Origin: Phascolarctos cinereus
Taxonomy: Eukaryota; Chordata; Mammalia; Diprotodontia; Phascolarctidae
Assembly: GCF_002099425.1 (NCBI RefSeq)
Contig: NW_018344126.1
Location: 2,494,001-2,558,000 of the forward strand
DNA length: 64,000 bases
Direction: 5' to 3'
In this document: positions 10,609 to 25,600 of the stretch, one piece after another
How the letters are laid out: each line of letters begins with the position of its first letter
Position numbering within the stretch: position 1 is the stretch's first letter
Made by a program: the position numbers and the translations under genes
Notes under the pieces: generated by a model
Databases searched by the model: none
Seen by the model: only the letters and a program-made list of their open reading frames with translations
What the model was told of the DNA's origin: nothing

Positions 10609-13600
10609 GTGAGTGCCGGGTGTAGAGATCGCGGGGCATCCCTGCCTCCGGGCTGCGGGCTGCGGGCTTATGCCTCATGCCTCCCCGCCTGACTCGGTTT
10701 CCCCGTCTGTGAAATGGGCGGGGCGATACGGGAGAAGCGCGGCCGGGCGGAGGTGACCGACGGGGGTGGGGTCGGAACCCCGACTCCCCAGGTCTCACCG
10801 TCGTCTTTGAATAGGGGGGCGCCTTATGGGAAAGATGGGGTCCGCACAAGCGGTGGGGTGCCGGGGAAAAGAGCACATGATTGGTGGCCCGAGAACCTGG
10901 GTTCAAATGCCTGCCCGGCTGTTTACTGTGCGGTATGGTGGAAAAGAGGGCCGAATTTAGAGCCACTGGACCTGAGATCGAGTACTGGATTCACCGATTA
11001 TTACCAGTGTGACCTTGGGCAGGTATCGTCTCTCTGGGCCTCAGTTTCCTCCCCTGTAAAATGAGGGAGTTGAATTAGATGACATCCAACGTTTTTGTCA
11101 CCTTGGGCAAGTCACTTTTCCTCGAGGCTTCAGCGTCCTCATCTGTTAAAAAAAAAATAGAGAATTGGGCCGGATGGTGGCTCAAAGGCCCTTCCAGCCC
11201 GAAATCTTCGATCCTATGAGAAATTAGAGGATAGAAATGTATAATATCCTACCCCATCTCCAGTTAATCATTCAGCAAACATTTACTGAAGGCCTGCCAC
11301 ATATAATACGCTATTCTATTTTGCAAGAGCGTGAGGAGACCAAAAAAAAAAAATCCACATGAAACAAAATTGAAGCTAGGGCAGCATCCCGTAGTAGTTT
11401 GTAAGTGAGATGATGGACCAAAGAGAACTGGTAATAGTCAGAAAGGTTCCCTGTAGGAGGTGACATCTGAAAGGGACCTAGAAGTATATCTGAGAAGTGA
11501 GAGAACGCATGAAGGCAGGAATGTTTGACCTGTTTGAGGGAATGGTTCTGATTAGCTTTGCCAGTGTAGATAGTGAGGATGCCATCCCAGTGGCTTCCCA
11601 GAAAAGGAAGATGTTAAGGAACTGTGGTCAATAAGGTTCAGTAGTTTAAGGCCAGCTTATCAAAGACCTCACAAAGCAGGCAGAGGAGTTTAGATTTGCT
11701 GATAAAGGAAATGAGCCTTTAAAGTTTAGACTTGTCCTGTTTGTCGGCCCGGTGTTCATAGTACTGCCTACCTTGAAGTCCTGGGTCTTTAGGTAGATAC
11801 TACCCCAAAGTTATTTTGCATTCATCTACAGTAGAAGTTTAGGCTGAGGTTGGAAGGGGAAGAAGGGTCCTTTGGCATAAGTATTAAACAGTGCTTGCTG
11901 AAAGGAAATGACACTTGAAACTGATATTTATAAAGCACTTCAGTGGGAAGTGAGTTGGTCTGGTGCAGTAGCTTGAGTAAAATAGAATGTGCTTAGCAGT
12001 TGGGTTTGTTCTTTTCCTTTTCAGCTGTGTGTTGGATGAAACCAAAAGGTACTACTATTTGAACCTATTATTCACATGTAGATAGTTACAGCTCCTCAGT
12101 TACATTTTAGATGCTGTGACCATTATCTCTCCTCAATTTAAATATTTCCAGTCAGTGCCTCGTGACATTCATTTGTTTCTTACCTGCATGTTTTTGATTA
12201 CATGGATATTGATCTTCAGTGTCTGGTTTTGTGATATTTAGCTACTGAGTACCATCTTGGTTTGCTGAAAGCAAAACTTGCCAAGTACAGAGCACAGCTC
12301 TTGGAACCCTCCAAATCTGCCTCCACCAAAGGAGAAGGCTTCGATGTGATGAAATCTGGAGATGCCCGAGTGGCACTGATTGGCTTTCCTTCTGTGGGTA
12401 AGGTCAGTGATTGAAGTTATTTGCTTCAGACCCTCATCACCTCTTGCCTGGACTGTTGTGAAATAGCATCCTAATTGGTCACCCTGTCTCAAGTCTCCAC
12501 CTCTCTAATCCTACCTTTCCTTACCTAAGAAGTCATACATTTCTTCCCTTCCTCTACTCTGTGGTCTAGCCAGATTGGCTTTCTTTCTGTGTCTCACATG
12601 GCATTTCCATTTCCTGTCTCTCATGACGCTCCGTTTCCTGCCTTTCTACTAACTGTCCCCATGCCTGAAATCCCTCCTCACCTCCATCTCTCAGATTCCC
12701 TAACTTCCTTTAAGACTCAGATTGAATACTGCCTTCTACACAGAGCCTTCCCTGATCCTTTCAGCTTTTGATCCCTCTCCCCTCTTCCCTGCATTCCCAG
12801 GGTATTTTATTTTTACATAGTCTGTATGTATTTATGTGCATATTGTATCCCTAGATAGAATATAAGTTCCTTGAGGATCGCATCTGTTTCATTTTTCTTT
12901 TTGTATCCATAGTGCCTGGCACACTGTAGGTGCTTAAATGCTTGTTGATTGATTGCTTAATATGGGGCATATTGGACTTGTTTACATAAAAGCTAATTAC
13001 ATGTGTGTTGTTTGTCCATGTAGTGGATTTGACTTCAGCATCCTGGACTTTAGGGAGTCAAATGTCTAAACTATTCACTATACAGTATTGTCTGATTTTT
13101 GTTGCTGACAATGCCAATCAATGCCCTCCCTTAGAATTTCATTCCTTTGGTTTTTTTCTTTGTAATAGCAGTAAAGGCACAATTGAAATGTCTCTGAGTG
13201 CATTGTTACCTCTTCTCTTCTCACTCCTCAACCTCTTTCGGCCTAGCATCAGATCTCATCAGTCAACTGAAACTGTTCAATCTCTTCTCTCTCCCATCCC
13301 CCAAATAATCTCCTAATTAACAAAGCTAGTGTTATTTTCTCACTTTTCATCTGCATTTGACACTGTTGATCAACCTCTTCTCTCCTAGCTAGTCTTTTCC
13401 TTCTAGGTTTTCATGACACGGCTCTGCTCTCTAGAAGTTCTCCGATCTGTCTGACCACTCCCCAGTCCCCCTTGCTGAATCACCATCCATGTCTTAACCA
13501 CTGACTGTGGGTGTCCTCAGAGTTAGGCTATGAGAGTTTTACTTTTCTTCATCTGCACTCTTCTTGGTTTCTTCTTCAGCTCCCATAGGTTCTGTTATCG

Positions 13601-16600
13601 TCTCAGTACATTTAACTCCAAGATCTAAATATTTTTCTCAAGCTCCAGTTTTATTTGCCAGTTGGCCTTTGTTGTTGTTGTTGCTGAGGCAATCAGGGTT
13701 AAGTGATCAGGTTAAGTACTCAGGGTCACACAGTAAGTGTCAAGTGTCTGAGGCTGGATTTGAACTCAGGTCCTCCTGTCTCCAGGGCCAGTGCTCTATC
13801 CATTGCCACTTAGCTTCCTCAAACAGCATACACTCCATTTTTTTTGAGGCGGTCAGGGTTAAGTGGCTTGCCCAGGGTCACACAGCTAGTAAGTGTCAAG
13901 TGTTTGGTCTGAGGCTGGATTTGAACTCAGGTCCTCCTGACTCCAGGGCCGGTGCTCTATCCACTGCGCCACCTAGCTGCCCCCTTTTAGATTTTTTGCC
14001 TGCCATATCTTGGAGTAACAAGCTCCACAAGTTTGCCTGCTATATAAATTAGTTTTTATTTTATTGGTCCTTAGCTTATTTTACTCAAGTATTAAAGGGT
14101 ACGATGTGGTCCTAAGTTTTTAGGATTTGGTTTTAAAAAAAGCAACAACAACTCTGTGGTCACCTTGTCTATGCCATTCGTAATTTTAGTAGTTTTTAGC
14201 CTGACCCTTGTCAGTCTTTCTATTTTTAGATTACTAAACCCTAATCTGTTTTTAAGTCTGCCCTCATAAGGCAACCCCTTCTTTCTCTCAATCCTTCTGA
14301 TCATCTTAGTTTCGTTTGTTTAGTTCCATTTTATGGAACACAGAATTCAAGTGTAGATGCATCAGTTATCTTTGTTCATGAGGTCAGGATATTGGGTGAT
14401 TCTTTGTTTTTACAACCCTTCTTGATGCTATCCTATGATTACAATGATGACCAAAGTACTTGGGACAAAGTAAAATAATTATTTTTTTTATTTAGACAAT
14501 ACACTTTATAACTTTTTACAGTTTAAATAATTTCTAATATGTAATATAATACTATTGAAAACTAATGGGCTATAATCAAAAGTAGACTTGGAAAATGTTT
14601 CTGAAAGTTGGAACAGTTCTGCTTCTCAGTATATGAACAAAAGTGAATAAAGCATTTTGTACAGAGCACCATGCTGAGTGCCAGGGATACAGATAGAAAA
14701 GGAAACCAGTCCCTACCCTCAGAGAGCTCACATTTTAATGAGAGGAGATGGAACATGTAGAAGGTTTCAGCCTCCAGTCACATGGAAAGATCCCACAGAG
14801 TCCTTAGGGTACAGTGGCCAAGCTGGTGTAATGCTTCTTCTTTAATGTCATGTACATTGATAAAATGAATCAGTTTCTGACATTGAACCCTTTCACAGTT
14901 CCAAGGGCTTTGGTGACAAAAACATTCTCTTCTGGTTCTTTGTCATTTGTCTTTGTATTGTTTTTTCTTCATCTTATACATGCTCTTTAAGAGCTGCAGC
15001 CTTTGCACATTTCCTTTAAATTCGCTGACTCTTTAATAAAATACAACTTCTTAACCTGGCATTTAAGAGCCTCTACAATCTGGCCCAGCCTGTCTTTCTA
15101 GCCTTGGTTCATGTTACTTTTTCTTCTGCGTAGCCTATTTTCCCAGCTAACATGTTCTGTTAGTTGTTCCCCAAACAATGACATTCTCTCTCCTGCTTTT
15201 GCATTTACACATAACATCATCTCCCATACTTGGAATGTCCATCTTCCTGCATGTAATCTTTCTGATCCCCCTAAGTGTTGGAATCACCTTGTACTTATTT
15301 ATCTCTGGGCATGTTGTGTCTCCCTAGTAGAATGTAAGCTCCTTGTGGGCAGGAGCTATTTTGTCATCATTATTCTAGTGTAGCACCTTGCAAGGGCTCC
15401 ATGAATATTTGTTCAATTTAATATAAAAAGAACTGTAAAACAATTTTAACAGAAATAAAGGAAAACTGAAGTCATAATCCCATGTAAATGGATTGATTGA
15501 GATAGATATAGCAATACATTCACTATATTTACTTACTAATTCATAGATGATTGAGTTCCTACTAAAATACAAATGGTCCTTCTTAATAGAATTTGATAAA
15601 TTAACAACAAAATGTATATGAAAGAATAATATACTGGAGTTATGTTTTTAAGTGTTGTGTTGATATTTTTAAACATTTCTCAGTATAGTCATTCCCCTTC
15701 ACCCTCCAAAATTACCTTTCCTTATAATAAAGAATAAAAATGAGGTAGAAAAAAATAAAGCAAATCTAAACAACACAATGAAAAAGTCTGACATTATTAT
15801 GTACAGTGTTCTGCACCATAGTTCCCTATTCCTGCTTTTCCTGCCCCCTGCCAAGAAGGCGAGGTGGTGCATTTTCTTAGCTCTTCTTTGGGCCCAATCT
15901 TTGTCTTTAAATTTCGCAGCATTCAGTTTTGATTATTTTGTTATTTTTCTTTCCATTTACATTGTTGTTAGTCCATGCTTACTTCACTTTATATCAGTTA
16001 GTATTTCTTCCCATGTTTCTCTGTATTCATTGTTCCTTACAGTGCAGGAATATGACTTTATTACTGCATGTACCACAACTTGTTTAATCATTCTCCAATT
16101 GATGGACATCAGTTTTGTTTTCAGTTATTTGCTGCTATGAAAATTGCTGCTTTAAGTATTTTAGTATATATGAGTTGTTTATCACTGATCTCCTTGGGGT
16201 ATATTCCTAGCAGTAGAATCTCAGAGTCAAAAAGTATGGGCATTTTAGTCTCTTCCTTAGCATAATTCTGAATTGCTTTCCAGAATGGTTGGACCAGTTA
16301 CTTCATAGCTCCACCAGTAGTGCATTAATGTGCCTGGCTTTACCTTCAACAATGACTATGAAATTATTTTTAAAGTGGGGGTAGGGGAAGAAAAGAGGAA
16401 TTGTGATTTTAAATATTTGACTTCCAAATTATAATTTTCTTCTCTTAAAAAGTCAGAAAATGTGATGGTAAATTTCATGTGGGTGTGTTATCTCTTGAGG
16501 TCAAATGAGTGAAATGACAGAGTTTTATTTTCCTCGTGTTCTTCATTCTCTGACCATCCCCCCTACCCCTTCTTTCTCTAGTCTACTTTGTAGCAGGGTC

Positions 16601-19600
16601 TTTTAGGCTTTTGAGGCTGCTTGCCAATAAACCTAGAGGGGTTGAAAGTGTGGGAGTTGGGTATTAACTCCTGAATGGGATGTTCTCATCTTTTCAGTCT
16701 ACGTTCCTGAGCTTAATGACATCCACGGCCAGTGAAGCTGCATCCTATGAATTCACCACTCTGACATGTATCCCAGGTGTCATTGAAGTAAGTCTGAATT
16801 CTAAAGGGAGCAAAAAAAGAATGGGAGTGTGTGAGTGTGTGTTTGCACGTCTGGTGTTTGTACTGTTATTGAGGCTGGGTTTAGTTGCCTTGCCCTATAA
16901 TTTTGGCCTCTATAGTTTTGAGGCCTTAAAGAGTTTCTGGCAGCTTCCTGGATTAGAGCCTTAGAATACTGCCCCAAGCTTGCCATCACTGCTTCTGTAA
17001 GTCTTACTCATTGCATAGAGGTCTGGCAGAGCAGTAAGGAGACTCTTTCAACTTACTAATTAGTTCCAGTAAAAAAGTTGTTTTTTCATTAAAAAAATTT
17101 TTTTTAATGATGCTTTAGATCATTAGTCTGTATTGTGATCTGTCGAAATAACTTCTTTATTTCAAGAGATATAGGGAGCACAATGCCAGGTACGTAGTAG
17201 GTGCTATATAACTATTAGCTCTCATTACTATTGTTGTTATATAGTCTTGACTCTCCCATGATGACATGATTGTAAGAAGATGTTTAGAGTGTGGGATGAT
17301 CTTTAGATGAGTGTAAAATGGAACTAGAGAGTTCCTGTCCCAGGTTGAAAACTTTGAAACGCTTTTCTTTTTTATGCCAATACAGGGCTAGCTTTTCAAA
17401 GATTATCTATCAGTAAAGTACTTTTCAGCCTAGGATTGGGTTTGGTAGCATTTGGTTCTTGAAATAGCGACATTATACTTTCAGCATTATGAATGAAATT
17501 TTAAAAGCTTCTATTGAGCGTTCTCTAAGCCTGAAGAAACATTTTGGGAAATCTATGTGGACTCTCCTGTACTTAAATGCTGTTTAGGCTTGTGTTTGAT
17601 TTAAGACTTAAGGGGTTGTTAGTCCATATTAAGGAAAGCTTTTTCAAGGGGCAATCAGCAGAGCATCCCACAGCCTCTTACCTTTTTCATTCTTCTGCCC
17701 TAGTACAAAGGAGCCAATATTCAGCTCTTAGATCTTCCTGGAATCATTGAAGGTGCTGCACAAGGTAGGAAAATTAATTTGATTTTTATTCATAATCACT
17801 GAGGCAGGAGCATAGTAAAGGAAGAGAAGGGGAATTGAAGTGTCCAGGCCAGGTTCTTCCTCACAGTGACTTTTGAGGGGAGAAAATTGATGAGATTCTC
17901 CATTTATATTATTCTCCAAAGTTGGGTGATAGTTATGACAGGTCCGAGATGTTGGAAATTCATTAGTGTTGTAAGGAAATTTGGTGGTAATATAATGATA
18001 ATGGTGGTGCAGCTTTGAGAATAGTCCTCCACTGGAGTTATTAATGGGAGGATAAGGAAGAGAATTTGGAACTCAAAATTTTAATAAATGGTTATTAAGA
18101 ATTTTTTTACATGTAATTGGGAAATATTTAACAAAATAAATAAAAATGATTTTAAAATAGAAAAAAGAAATGCAGTCCATGGTCCATTCAAATTTGATGG
18201 CCCTTGGGTGTGCACTAAGCTGTCACTAACTCTGGCTTCCAGACTAGCCACGATGTCTCTCTTCCCCCTTTGCCCTCCACTTTGAGTTCACTCGTGTTTT
18301 TTAATTTTTGATGTCCTGAGGAAAACCCCTTCCACAGCTGTTATTGTTGCTGAGCCTGAATAGAGTCTCTTTCAACTCAGAGATTCTCTTATTCTCTGAA
18401 TGTGTCCCTAGAACAGCTGGGTAGATCAGAAGTGTCAGACTTGTCTCCAGTCTGCAAAACTGAGTGTGGTCCAAACCAGATTAAAATATAGTTGGGAAAT
18501 GTTTGACAATGTTAATTTGTGGTTTTGAGTTGCCATGCCTCTGCAGAGAGCCACTGATAAAGTGATAAGTGATAAAGGTGGTAAGATTGTTGGGTAACCT
18601 CTAACACCTTCCTTTAGGAAGAGGGATGAACATAATTCCATATTCTGCTTCTCCCAGGGAAAGGCAGAGGTCGACAGGTGATTGCTGTGGCTAGGACAGC
18701 TGATGTTGTCATCATGATGCTGGATGCCACCAAGGGAGAAGTGCAGAGGTCAGTGTGTGGAGGGAGGGAATGGATTGAATTTGGGCCAGAATTCCTTTGC
18801 TGGAACAGGTGCTGTGCTAATGCCACTGCAGCTTGGCACCAAAGAATGCTGCTGCTGCATGCCTGTGCCTGGTTATCTGCTGGGTAGTTCTCTTACTTTT
18901 AGTAGCAGCTGTGCCGAATGTAGCCCCTAAAGAAAGTCTGGCCAGAAGAGTCTTCTCATGCTGCTAGCCCTTCTGTAGAAGTGTTGGAATCTTGGACACC
19001 TAGTCAGCAGGAGAGTTAGCTCAGTTTTCTGTTGGTAACTCATCTTTCCACTTGGATTGGATTAATGACATAATTGTACAGGAGTGGGAATGAAGTAAGA
19101 TCTAGCCAATATGTGGCTCCATATCAAGCTCTCAGGAGTAAAAGAGTTGTTTACAGCAGCAGAGTAGGAGGAAAGGTTGGAGAGGGATGTTGTAGGAGCT
19201 CTGGCCAAGGAACTTGGAATGGGAACTCTATTGAACTTCTACCAGGGCACAGTGAGCTTGGCCTGGGGCCTTCATTCACTCTCTATGGAGAGTTGGCCAG
19301 CACGGCCAAGCTGTTGCTTGAAGACTTGCAGAAACTGGGCCTTGGATCATTGGTTCCCTACCCCTCTGGGCTACGGGTGTTCCCATCTGAGGTCGCATGT
19401 GTTGGCAAGGTATTCCAGCTTCACCCACAGCCACTAAATTGGTCTGTTTTCCTGGCTTTTAGCTGCCAAGGACCAACTCTGAGCTTCTTTGGAAAAAGAA
19501 GGGCATGGTTTTTACTTGCGTTTCATCCTCCTTTAAATGGGGGAGAGGGAGATCTGATATTTTAATGGAATAGCCCTTTGTACAAAATCTGTATTTGAAC

Positions 19601-22600
19601 ACATTGTGCTTTTAACTGCTTGTATTTGTTTGAACTTAGTCTTTATTTATTGTCTGTACTTAAATGTACCTGTTATCTCTTGTTAGAATGTGAGCTTCTT
19701 GAGAGTTGGAATTGTTTCAGTCTTTGTATTTGTATACCCAGCACTTAGCACAGTGCCTGTCACCGTGTAGATGCTTAACACGTGTTTGTTGATTGATTGA
19801 TTGATTGAGTCACGTAATAAAGGATGGTCCAAGGTCAAAGTGGTGGCATTCTCCTTTTCAGGTGTATAGAAGGGACTTAGATTGCTGGAGCCTGAACTGC
19901 AGCCAAGAGTCATTGGGTTTGTTGTGTCTGTGCAGGTCCCTGTTGGAGAAGGAGCTGGAATCTGTGGGGATCCGGCTCAACAAACACAGACCCAATATCT
20001 ACTTCAAGGTGAGGACGGCGGGCCTCCTTCGGGTTTGTTTGCATGGGCTGAAAGACAGGAGGAATTCGTTCTGAAATGATCTCCGTATTTAAACACGTTT
20101 TCCTTTTTCTCTCCTTCTCCACCCTCAGCCAAAGAAAGGTGGTGGGATCTCCTTCAATTCAACAGTCACACTGAGCCAGTGCTCTGAAAAGCTGGTGCAG
20201 CTCATCCTCCATGAATATAGTATCCTTTCCCCAAAGGATCTAAGAAATGGGGGCCCCTTAAATCTTGGCTGCCCTGACTGAGGTAGAAGGCAATTTTAGA
20301 AGGGATTTCTGGGGCCTGGAGGTAGGAATTGATAGGCAGGAGCAGACCAGTTACTGTCTGCCCACCCATATCCTGAATGTTGAGTGCTGTTCTTGGAAAG
20401 CGCACTGTATTGGCCAAAAGGAGCGACCTGTTTGTAGTTCAGAATCCCAAGGTTTTTAAAGCACCTTGAGTGCTTTAAAAGTTTGAGTGCAATTTAAAGC
20501 TTGTGTAGGTTTAAAACTGCTCTAAGACTTTGGGAGTATCCTGTATGTGCTTATTTTATTTATTAAAGCATAAGCATAGGGTTTCCCAACTGAAGTTAGT
20601 AATCTAGTAAATTCCTATTGCTTACCATATTTGTGGAGTGCTGGGTTCAGTTCTGGGTACTGCATGTTAAGATAGACCGTAAAGTATAGCTAGAGAACAA
20701 AGACCAAGTTGGTGAAGGCACCATTGACTTTATTTTAATGGGGATTGTTTGGATGAACTTGGGATGTGTGTTTTGTCAAGAGAAGATGTTTGTGTGAAAG
20801 AAGGATTAGATTTATTCTCTTTTTCGAAAGGAAAAATATAGGTAGAAGTAAGAGCGAGGCAGACTTCAAGGTAAGAATAAGTTAGAGAACTTTGTGATAA
20901 TTAGGGCCGCCCACCAACATCTTGACCTCCCTGTCACTTGAAAGCATTTAAGGCCAATGTTGACAATAGGGCAACAGAAGGAGAGGCTGGAGAAGGATGC
21001 TATTTATTGTATTGTTCATTGAGGCTCAGGCCAAGGAACTCTGAACTGAGCTCTAGTTAGAGCCTTTGTGGAAGACGGGCTTCTCCCTGGGTGGGATGGG
21101 AGTGTCTGATTAGACTAAATGACTTCTGAGGTCCTTTCCAATTCTGTGATTCTTTGATTCGCATTTGAGAACCACCTAGTTCCTTGATCAGAAAAAGCAT
21201 GTTCATTAACCTTAATTTTGACCACCTCAGAAATCTTCAATGCTGAAGTTCTCTTCCGAGAAGACTGTTCACCAGATGAGTTTATTGATGTGATTGTTGG
21301 CAACCGAGTGTACATGCCCTGCTTATATGTAAGTGGTACCTGAATTCCAGGTGGAGGCTTTCACACTGAGACCAGAGAGTGACACCAAGATCTGAGGGAT
21401 CCCATTCTCTTCAGTAAACACTGGCCATGCAATACATCCTTTTTGTCTCAGTCCATTTTTGTAATTTCTAAGAAATGTACAGTACGGTACTACCTGCTAT
21501 TTCCTTGTTAAAAAATTGACTCCTAGGAAAAGAGAAGGAAGTTGAGGCTCTCTTTCCTTTTCACTGAAACATCCAGCATCTTATTTGTTTTGTTTGGTTT
21601 ATAATACAAATAGGAGTTTTAAAGTTTAAAATCAGATCACTGGACTAAATACATCTTTATTTTGGAGGCATTGGGAAGTCTTAACCCCAGCAGCTCTTTA
21701 TTAAGATGCTGATGTTGTGTTTTTTGGGATGCAGAACTCTCTAATACTCTTTTAGAGGCAGCTAGGTGGCACAGTGGGATAAAATGTTGGGCCTAGAGTC
21801 TGGAAGACCTGTATTCACATCTAGCCTCAAACACTACCAGCTGTGTGACCTTGGGCAAGTCACTTAACCTCTGTTTCCCTCAGTTTCCTCATTTGTGACA
21901 TGGGACCCATTTCCAGGGTCGTTGTGGGGATCAGATGAGATGATATATATTTTTTTAAATACTCAGCCCAGTAGGTTCCGTATAAAAGCATATTCCCTTC
22001 CCTCCCCTTCCCCTAGTACTTGGATAAGTTAAAAAACAAGCAGTTGGCCAGGAATGAGTTAAGGACTATTTTTATTTGAATGGATTTGTTTTTCCTAAAG
22101 ACCCCTCTTTTCCTACCTCTTTTCCCTTTCCCTTTTGGAATCAGGTTTATAACAAAATTGATCAGATCTCAATGGAGGAAGTTGATCGCCTGGCACGAAA
22201 GCCCAACAGTGTTGTCATTAGGTAAGACCCTGGAGATCATGCCCCTACCTCTGTCATCCATTTTCTTGTGACGAGAAAGTAAAGCGCCACTTACATGGAG
22301 GTCAGACTTTATGGAATTCTTGCCCATTCAGAGCACAATCATAATCCTGGAAATAAGCAAAAAAAAAAAGCCCTGAGAGATGGGGTGCAAAATAGTTATT
22401 CTAACATCCATGCAGTTTACATTAGAGAAAACCCACCTTCAGGCTATCCTTGAGACAATTATGTATAAAATAAACTATTCAAAGATAATGGTGTCTCCAC
22501 ACTCTGGAACTAGCCCAATGTCATACATTGTCCACTTGTTCAAGGGCTGTTGATTATGGCACTAATTAAAATCTCCTCTACTGTTTCTTGACTTTCCCAT

Positions 22601-25600
22601 CCCGTCTCCCCATTCTCATCTCACTCCCTCAACCCCCTACTCCCACCCCTGGGGCTTGATGGGTAAGATATGAGCTCTGAATTTCTGCTTCAGAAGGGGC
22701 CTTAACACTTTCATGTTCCCATTTGCATCTATCCCAACTGTGAACTAACTACTCACACAGTCACTGGTTTAGGGGTATGTATGTGGGTCCATGTGTGTGT
22801 GGTTTGTCTTTGTAGTTGCGGGATGAAGCTCAACCTGGACTTCTTGCTGGAGATGCTTTGGGAATACTTGGCCCTGACATGTATCTACACCAAAAAAAGA
22901 GGACGTAAGTTGAGGACCAGGCCTTCTCTTTCCTGGACAGGCATCATAGTGTGCTTAGAGCTAGTAAGCTGTATGTGATGCTAGCACCACTCCCCTGCCC
23001 TTCCCCTGGGTGAAAAGCTACATTTTCTATTGGACCAGTTAACTTTATGTATTTCTTCAAATTATTCTTATTTCTTTTTCTTTTTTTGAGGAGCACCGGG
23101 GTGGGAGTGGAAGAGTATCCCTTACTTAGGTCGGGTATGTTTCCTTTCTTAAGTTGGATCTTATAATAATCCTACCCTATTGGCATTACTAGGGCAGCTA
23201 GATGGCTTAATGGGTAGAGTGTTGGGCCTGGAGTCAGGAAGACCTAAGTTCAAATCTGGCCTCGGACACTTAGCTGTGTGACCCTAGGAAAGTCACTTAA
23301 CCTCTTTTTGCCTTAATGCACTAGAGAAGGAAACAGCAAACCACTCCAGTATTTTTGTCAAGAAAACCCTACAAACTGTTGGTGTGCTATGGTCCATGAG
23401 GTCATGAAGAGTTGGACATGACTGAATAACAACAACATTTCCATTATTAAAAAAAATAATTCAGAGAATTCATCCTGCTACCATTGGGGAATAGTAATTT
23501 TCCTTTTATATATGAAGGACAGCACAATTCAGACTATCCCTTTTGGTGCTTTCTGAGCCACACCTAGATGAGGTTTCCTTCTGTGACACTTAGAATAATA
23601 ATATCCCCTCCCACCTTAGACCAAGAGTTATAGACCACTGAATTTTAACTTCCTGGCTCATCAGGTTTTCTCTCCATGGCCTTTGGCTGTATTCTGAGGG
23701 CCAGGGTTACCCTGTCAGCCTCAGGGACTATAGTGCTGCATTTTTGAGTATTTGCATTTTGAGTATTGATCTTATAGGCAGGAGAAGACAGGACTTCCCA
23801 GATTTGGATTCAGCAGCTGCTTGCTCACTGCTTGCCATGTAAATACAAATATCTTAAAAGTTTTATTTTTCCTGCCATATTCAGTCCTGTTGTAGCTGTT
23901 TGAGATGACAGGAGTGGTAGAATAGAATCTCTGACTTTATTTCTTGCCTCCTTGTCTCTTTTCTCATTATCAAGGTTGTTGGAGGTGTTCCAGAAATGTA
24001 TTCATTAGGGGAGGGGGGAACCACCAAATGATACACAAGTAACATTAAATCTGAGCTTTAAAGAGTTGTGGTTGGGGAATAGATGTAATAGTTACACCCC
24101 CCCCCCCAGGTGATTGTGTGTGTGTATACATACAAAGACACACACATGCACACAAAATATGCTGATGAGATCACCATGTGAGAGAAGATAGAGAACAGAC
24201 TTTGGATCTGCCCGCTGTTAGGGAGCAGGATATGGGGGGTGATCCAGCAAAGAGACTAAGAAGGACTGGTCAGACAGGTAGACAGAGATCCCAGTGTCAT
24301 GTAAATCCAGAGAAAAGAGAATATCCAGGAGAGGGTGGTCACTAGTAGCAAATACTGTACAGAAATTGAGAAAGATAAGGCCTGTGAAAAGACCATTAGA
24401 TTAGGCATTTATGAGATCGTCAGTAACTTTGGAGAAAGTTGTTTCAGTTGAGTGATGAGGGCCAGAGCCAGATTGCAAAGGATTTAGCCACAAATGAAAG
24501 GAGAGTTAGATACAAGTAGTGGTAGCAGAAGCAACAGCCTTTTCTAGAATTTTAATTGAGAAAGTGAAGAGAGATGTAGGCTAGGGATGACAGGACAGGT
24601 AGAAAAGGGTAAGGAAGTTGTGTTTGGATGTTAAAATGCTTGCAAAGCGAATAGTAACAGCTCTGGAACTGACAAGATCCTTGGAAACAATTTGCCATAG
24701 AAGTTGCCCAGGGAAGAAGCTATGAGCGAAAAGAGCAAAGAACTGAGAATCTCATTTCCAAAAAGTTCAGAGAGTAAAGAGAATTGAATAGTGACTCGCA
24801 GAGTGTTTAATATTTGCACTTTTGCCACACTACAAGTGTAGGCTTGTCTTTCTTCTAGAAGAAAAAAGAGGTTCAAAGAATATCTGTCCACTCTTTGAGG
24901 AAAATGACCTACTCCTTTAAAAAGAGAGGCAGACAAAAGGGTGTCAGGCAGAAGGGAATCCTGCCAGTGTCAGGAGTTTAGAGGGTGGGGAAATGTGACC
25001 CACAGGAGAAAGGAACTTAGAAGGACTATTTAAATAGGAAGCCCTTCCTGAAGGGGATGAACTTCCCTTCTAAGGAAGAAGCAGTGGATCGTACTCCAAG
25101 GAATTATGTTACGTATCCTCGTGTCCTATGTCAGGAAAACATAAAGTGGTAGCAATAATCTGCTACCTTCCTTTAGCATGTGTTGAGGATAAGAAACGTA
25201 AACTATCCCAGATTTGTCAAACTAGAAGACTTCTGTGCACTATATATTGCTACAGTAATTCATGTCAGCACAAATCACACTGCCAAAAGGAATCTGGAAG
25301 GCATTACTAAAGATTATGAAGTCTTGGACAAGACACTGAAGAGCTTAGGGCTATAGTTGTTGTTTTCATCATTGCAGCCAAAGGAGAGTTAGGGTTTCAG
25401 AAGAGAAAGGCAGGTGTGGGAAGTGATGAGTTGAGTAAGGTAACATCTGAGAAGAGAATTGGGATTTCTGGGAAGCAGTTTAAATGACAGCGCTTCTTAA
25501 ACTGTAGGTCAAGACCCACAGTTTGAGAAGTGCTAAAGGGGTCGAGAGTAGAAAAAGTTTAAGAAGCTCTGGTTTAAAATAAAGGAATAACAGGCTCCTG

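Larger units (their letters stand above)
10060..10830 (+). promoter_or_regulatory. DRG2: CpG island promoter of DRG2
   Basis: The only long CpG-rich block in the window; CpG is rare elsewhere. It covers DRG2 exon 1 and its upstream sequence. Long open frames here on both strands reflect GC content, not extra genes. Confidence 0.85.

Noticed and set aside
10071-10625. 184-residue frame covering DRG2 exon 1 and other long frames in the CpG island
   Set aside because: In frame with DRG2 but upstream residues match no DRG, begin in a SINE relic, and the Kozak ATG at 10545 fits the known N-terminus. The other-frame and minus-strand ORFs are due to high GC.
13564-14052. 162-residue open frame in DRG2 intron 2
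   Set aside because: Mostly translation of two antisense CORE-SINEs.
19074-19565. 163-residue frame in DRG2 intron 5 as an alternative exon
   Set aside because: No known domain, no Kozak support; intronic length alone explains it.
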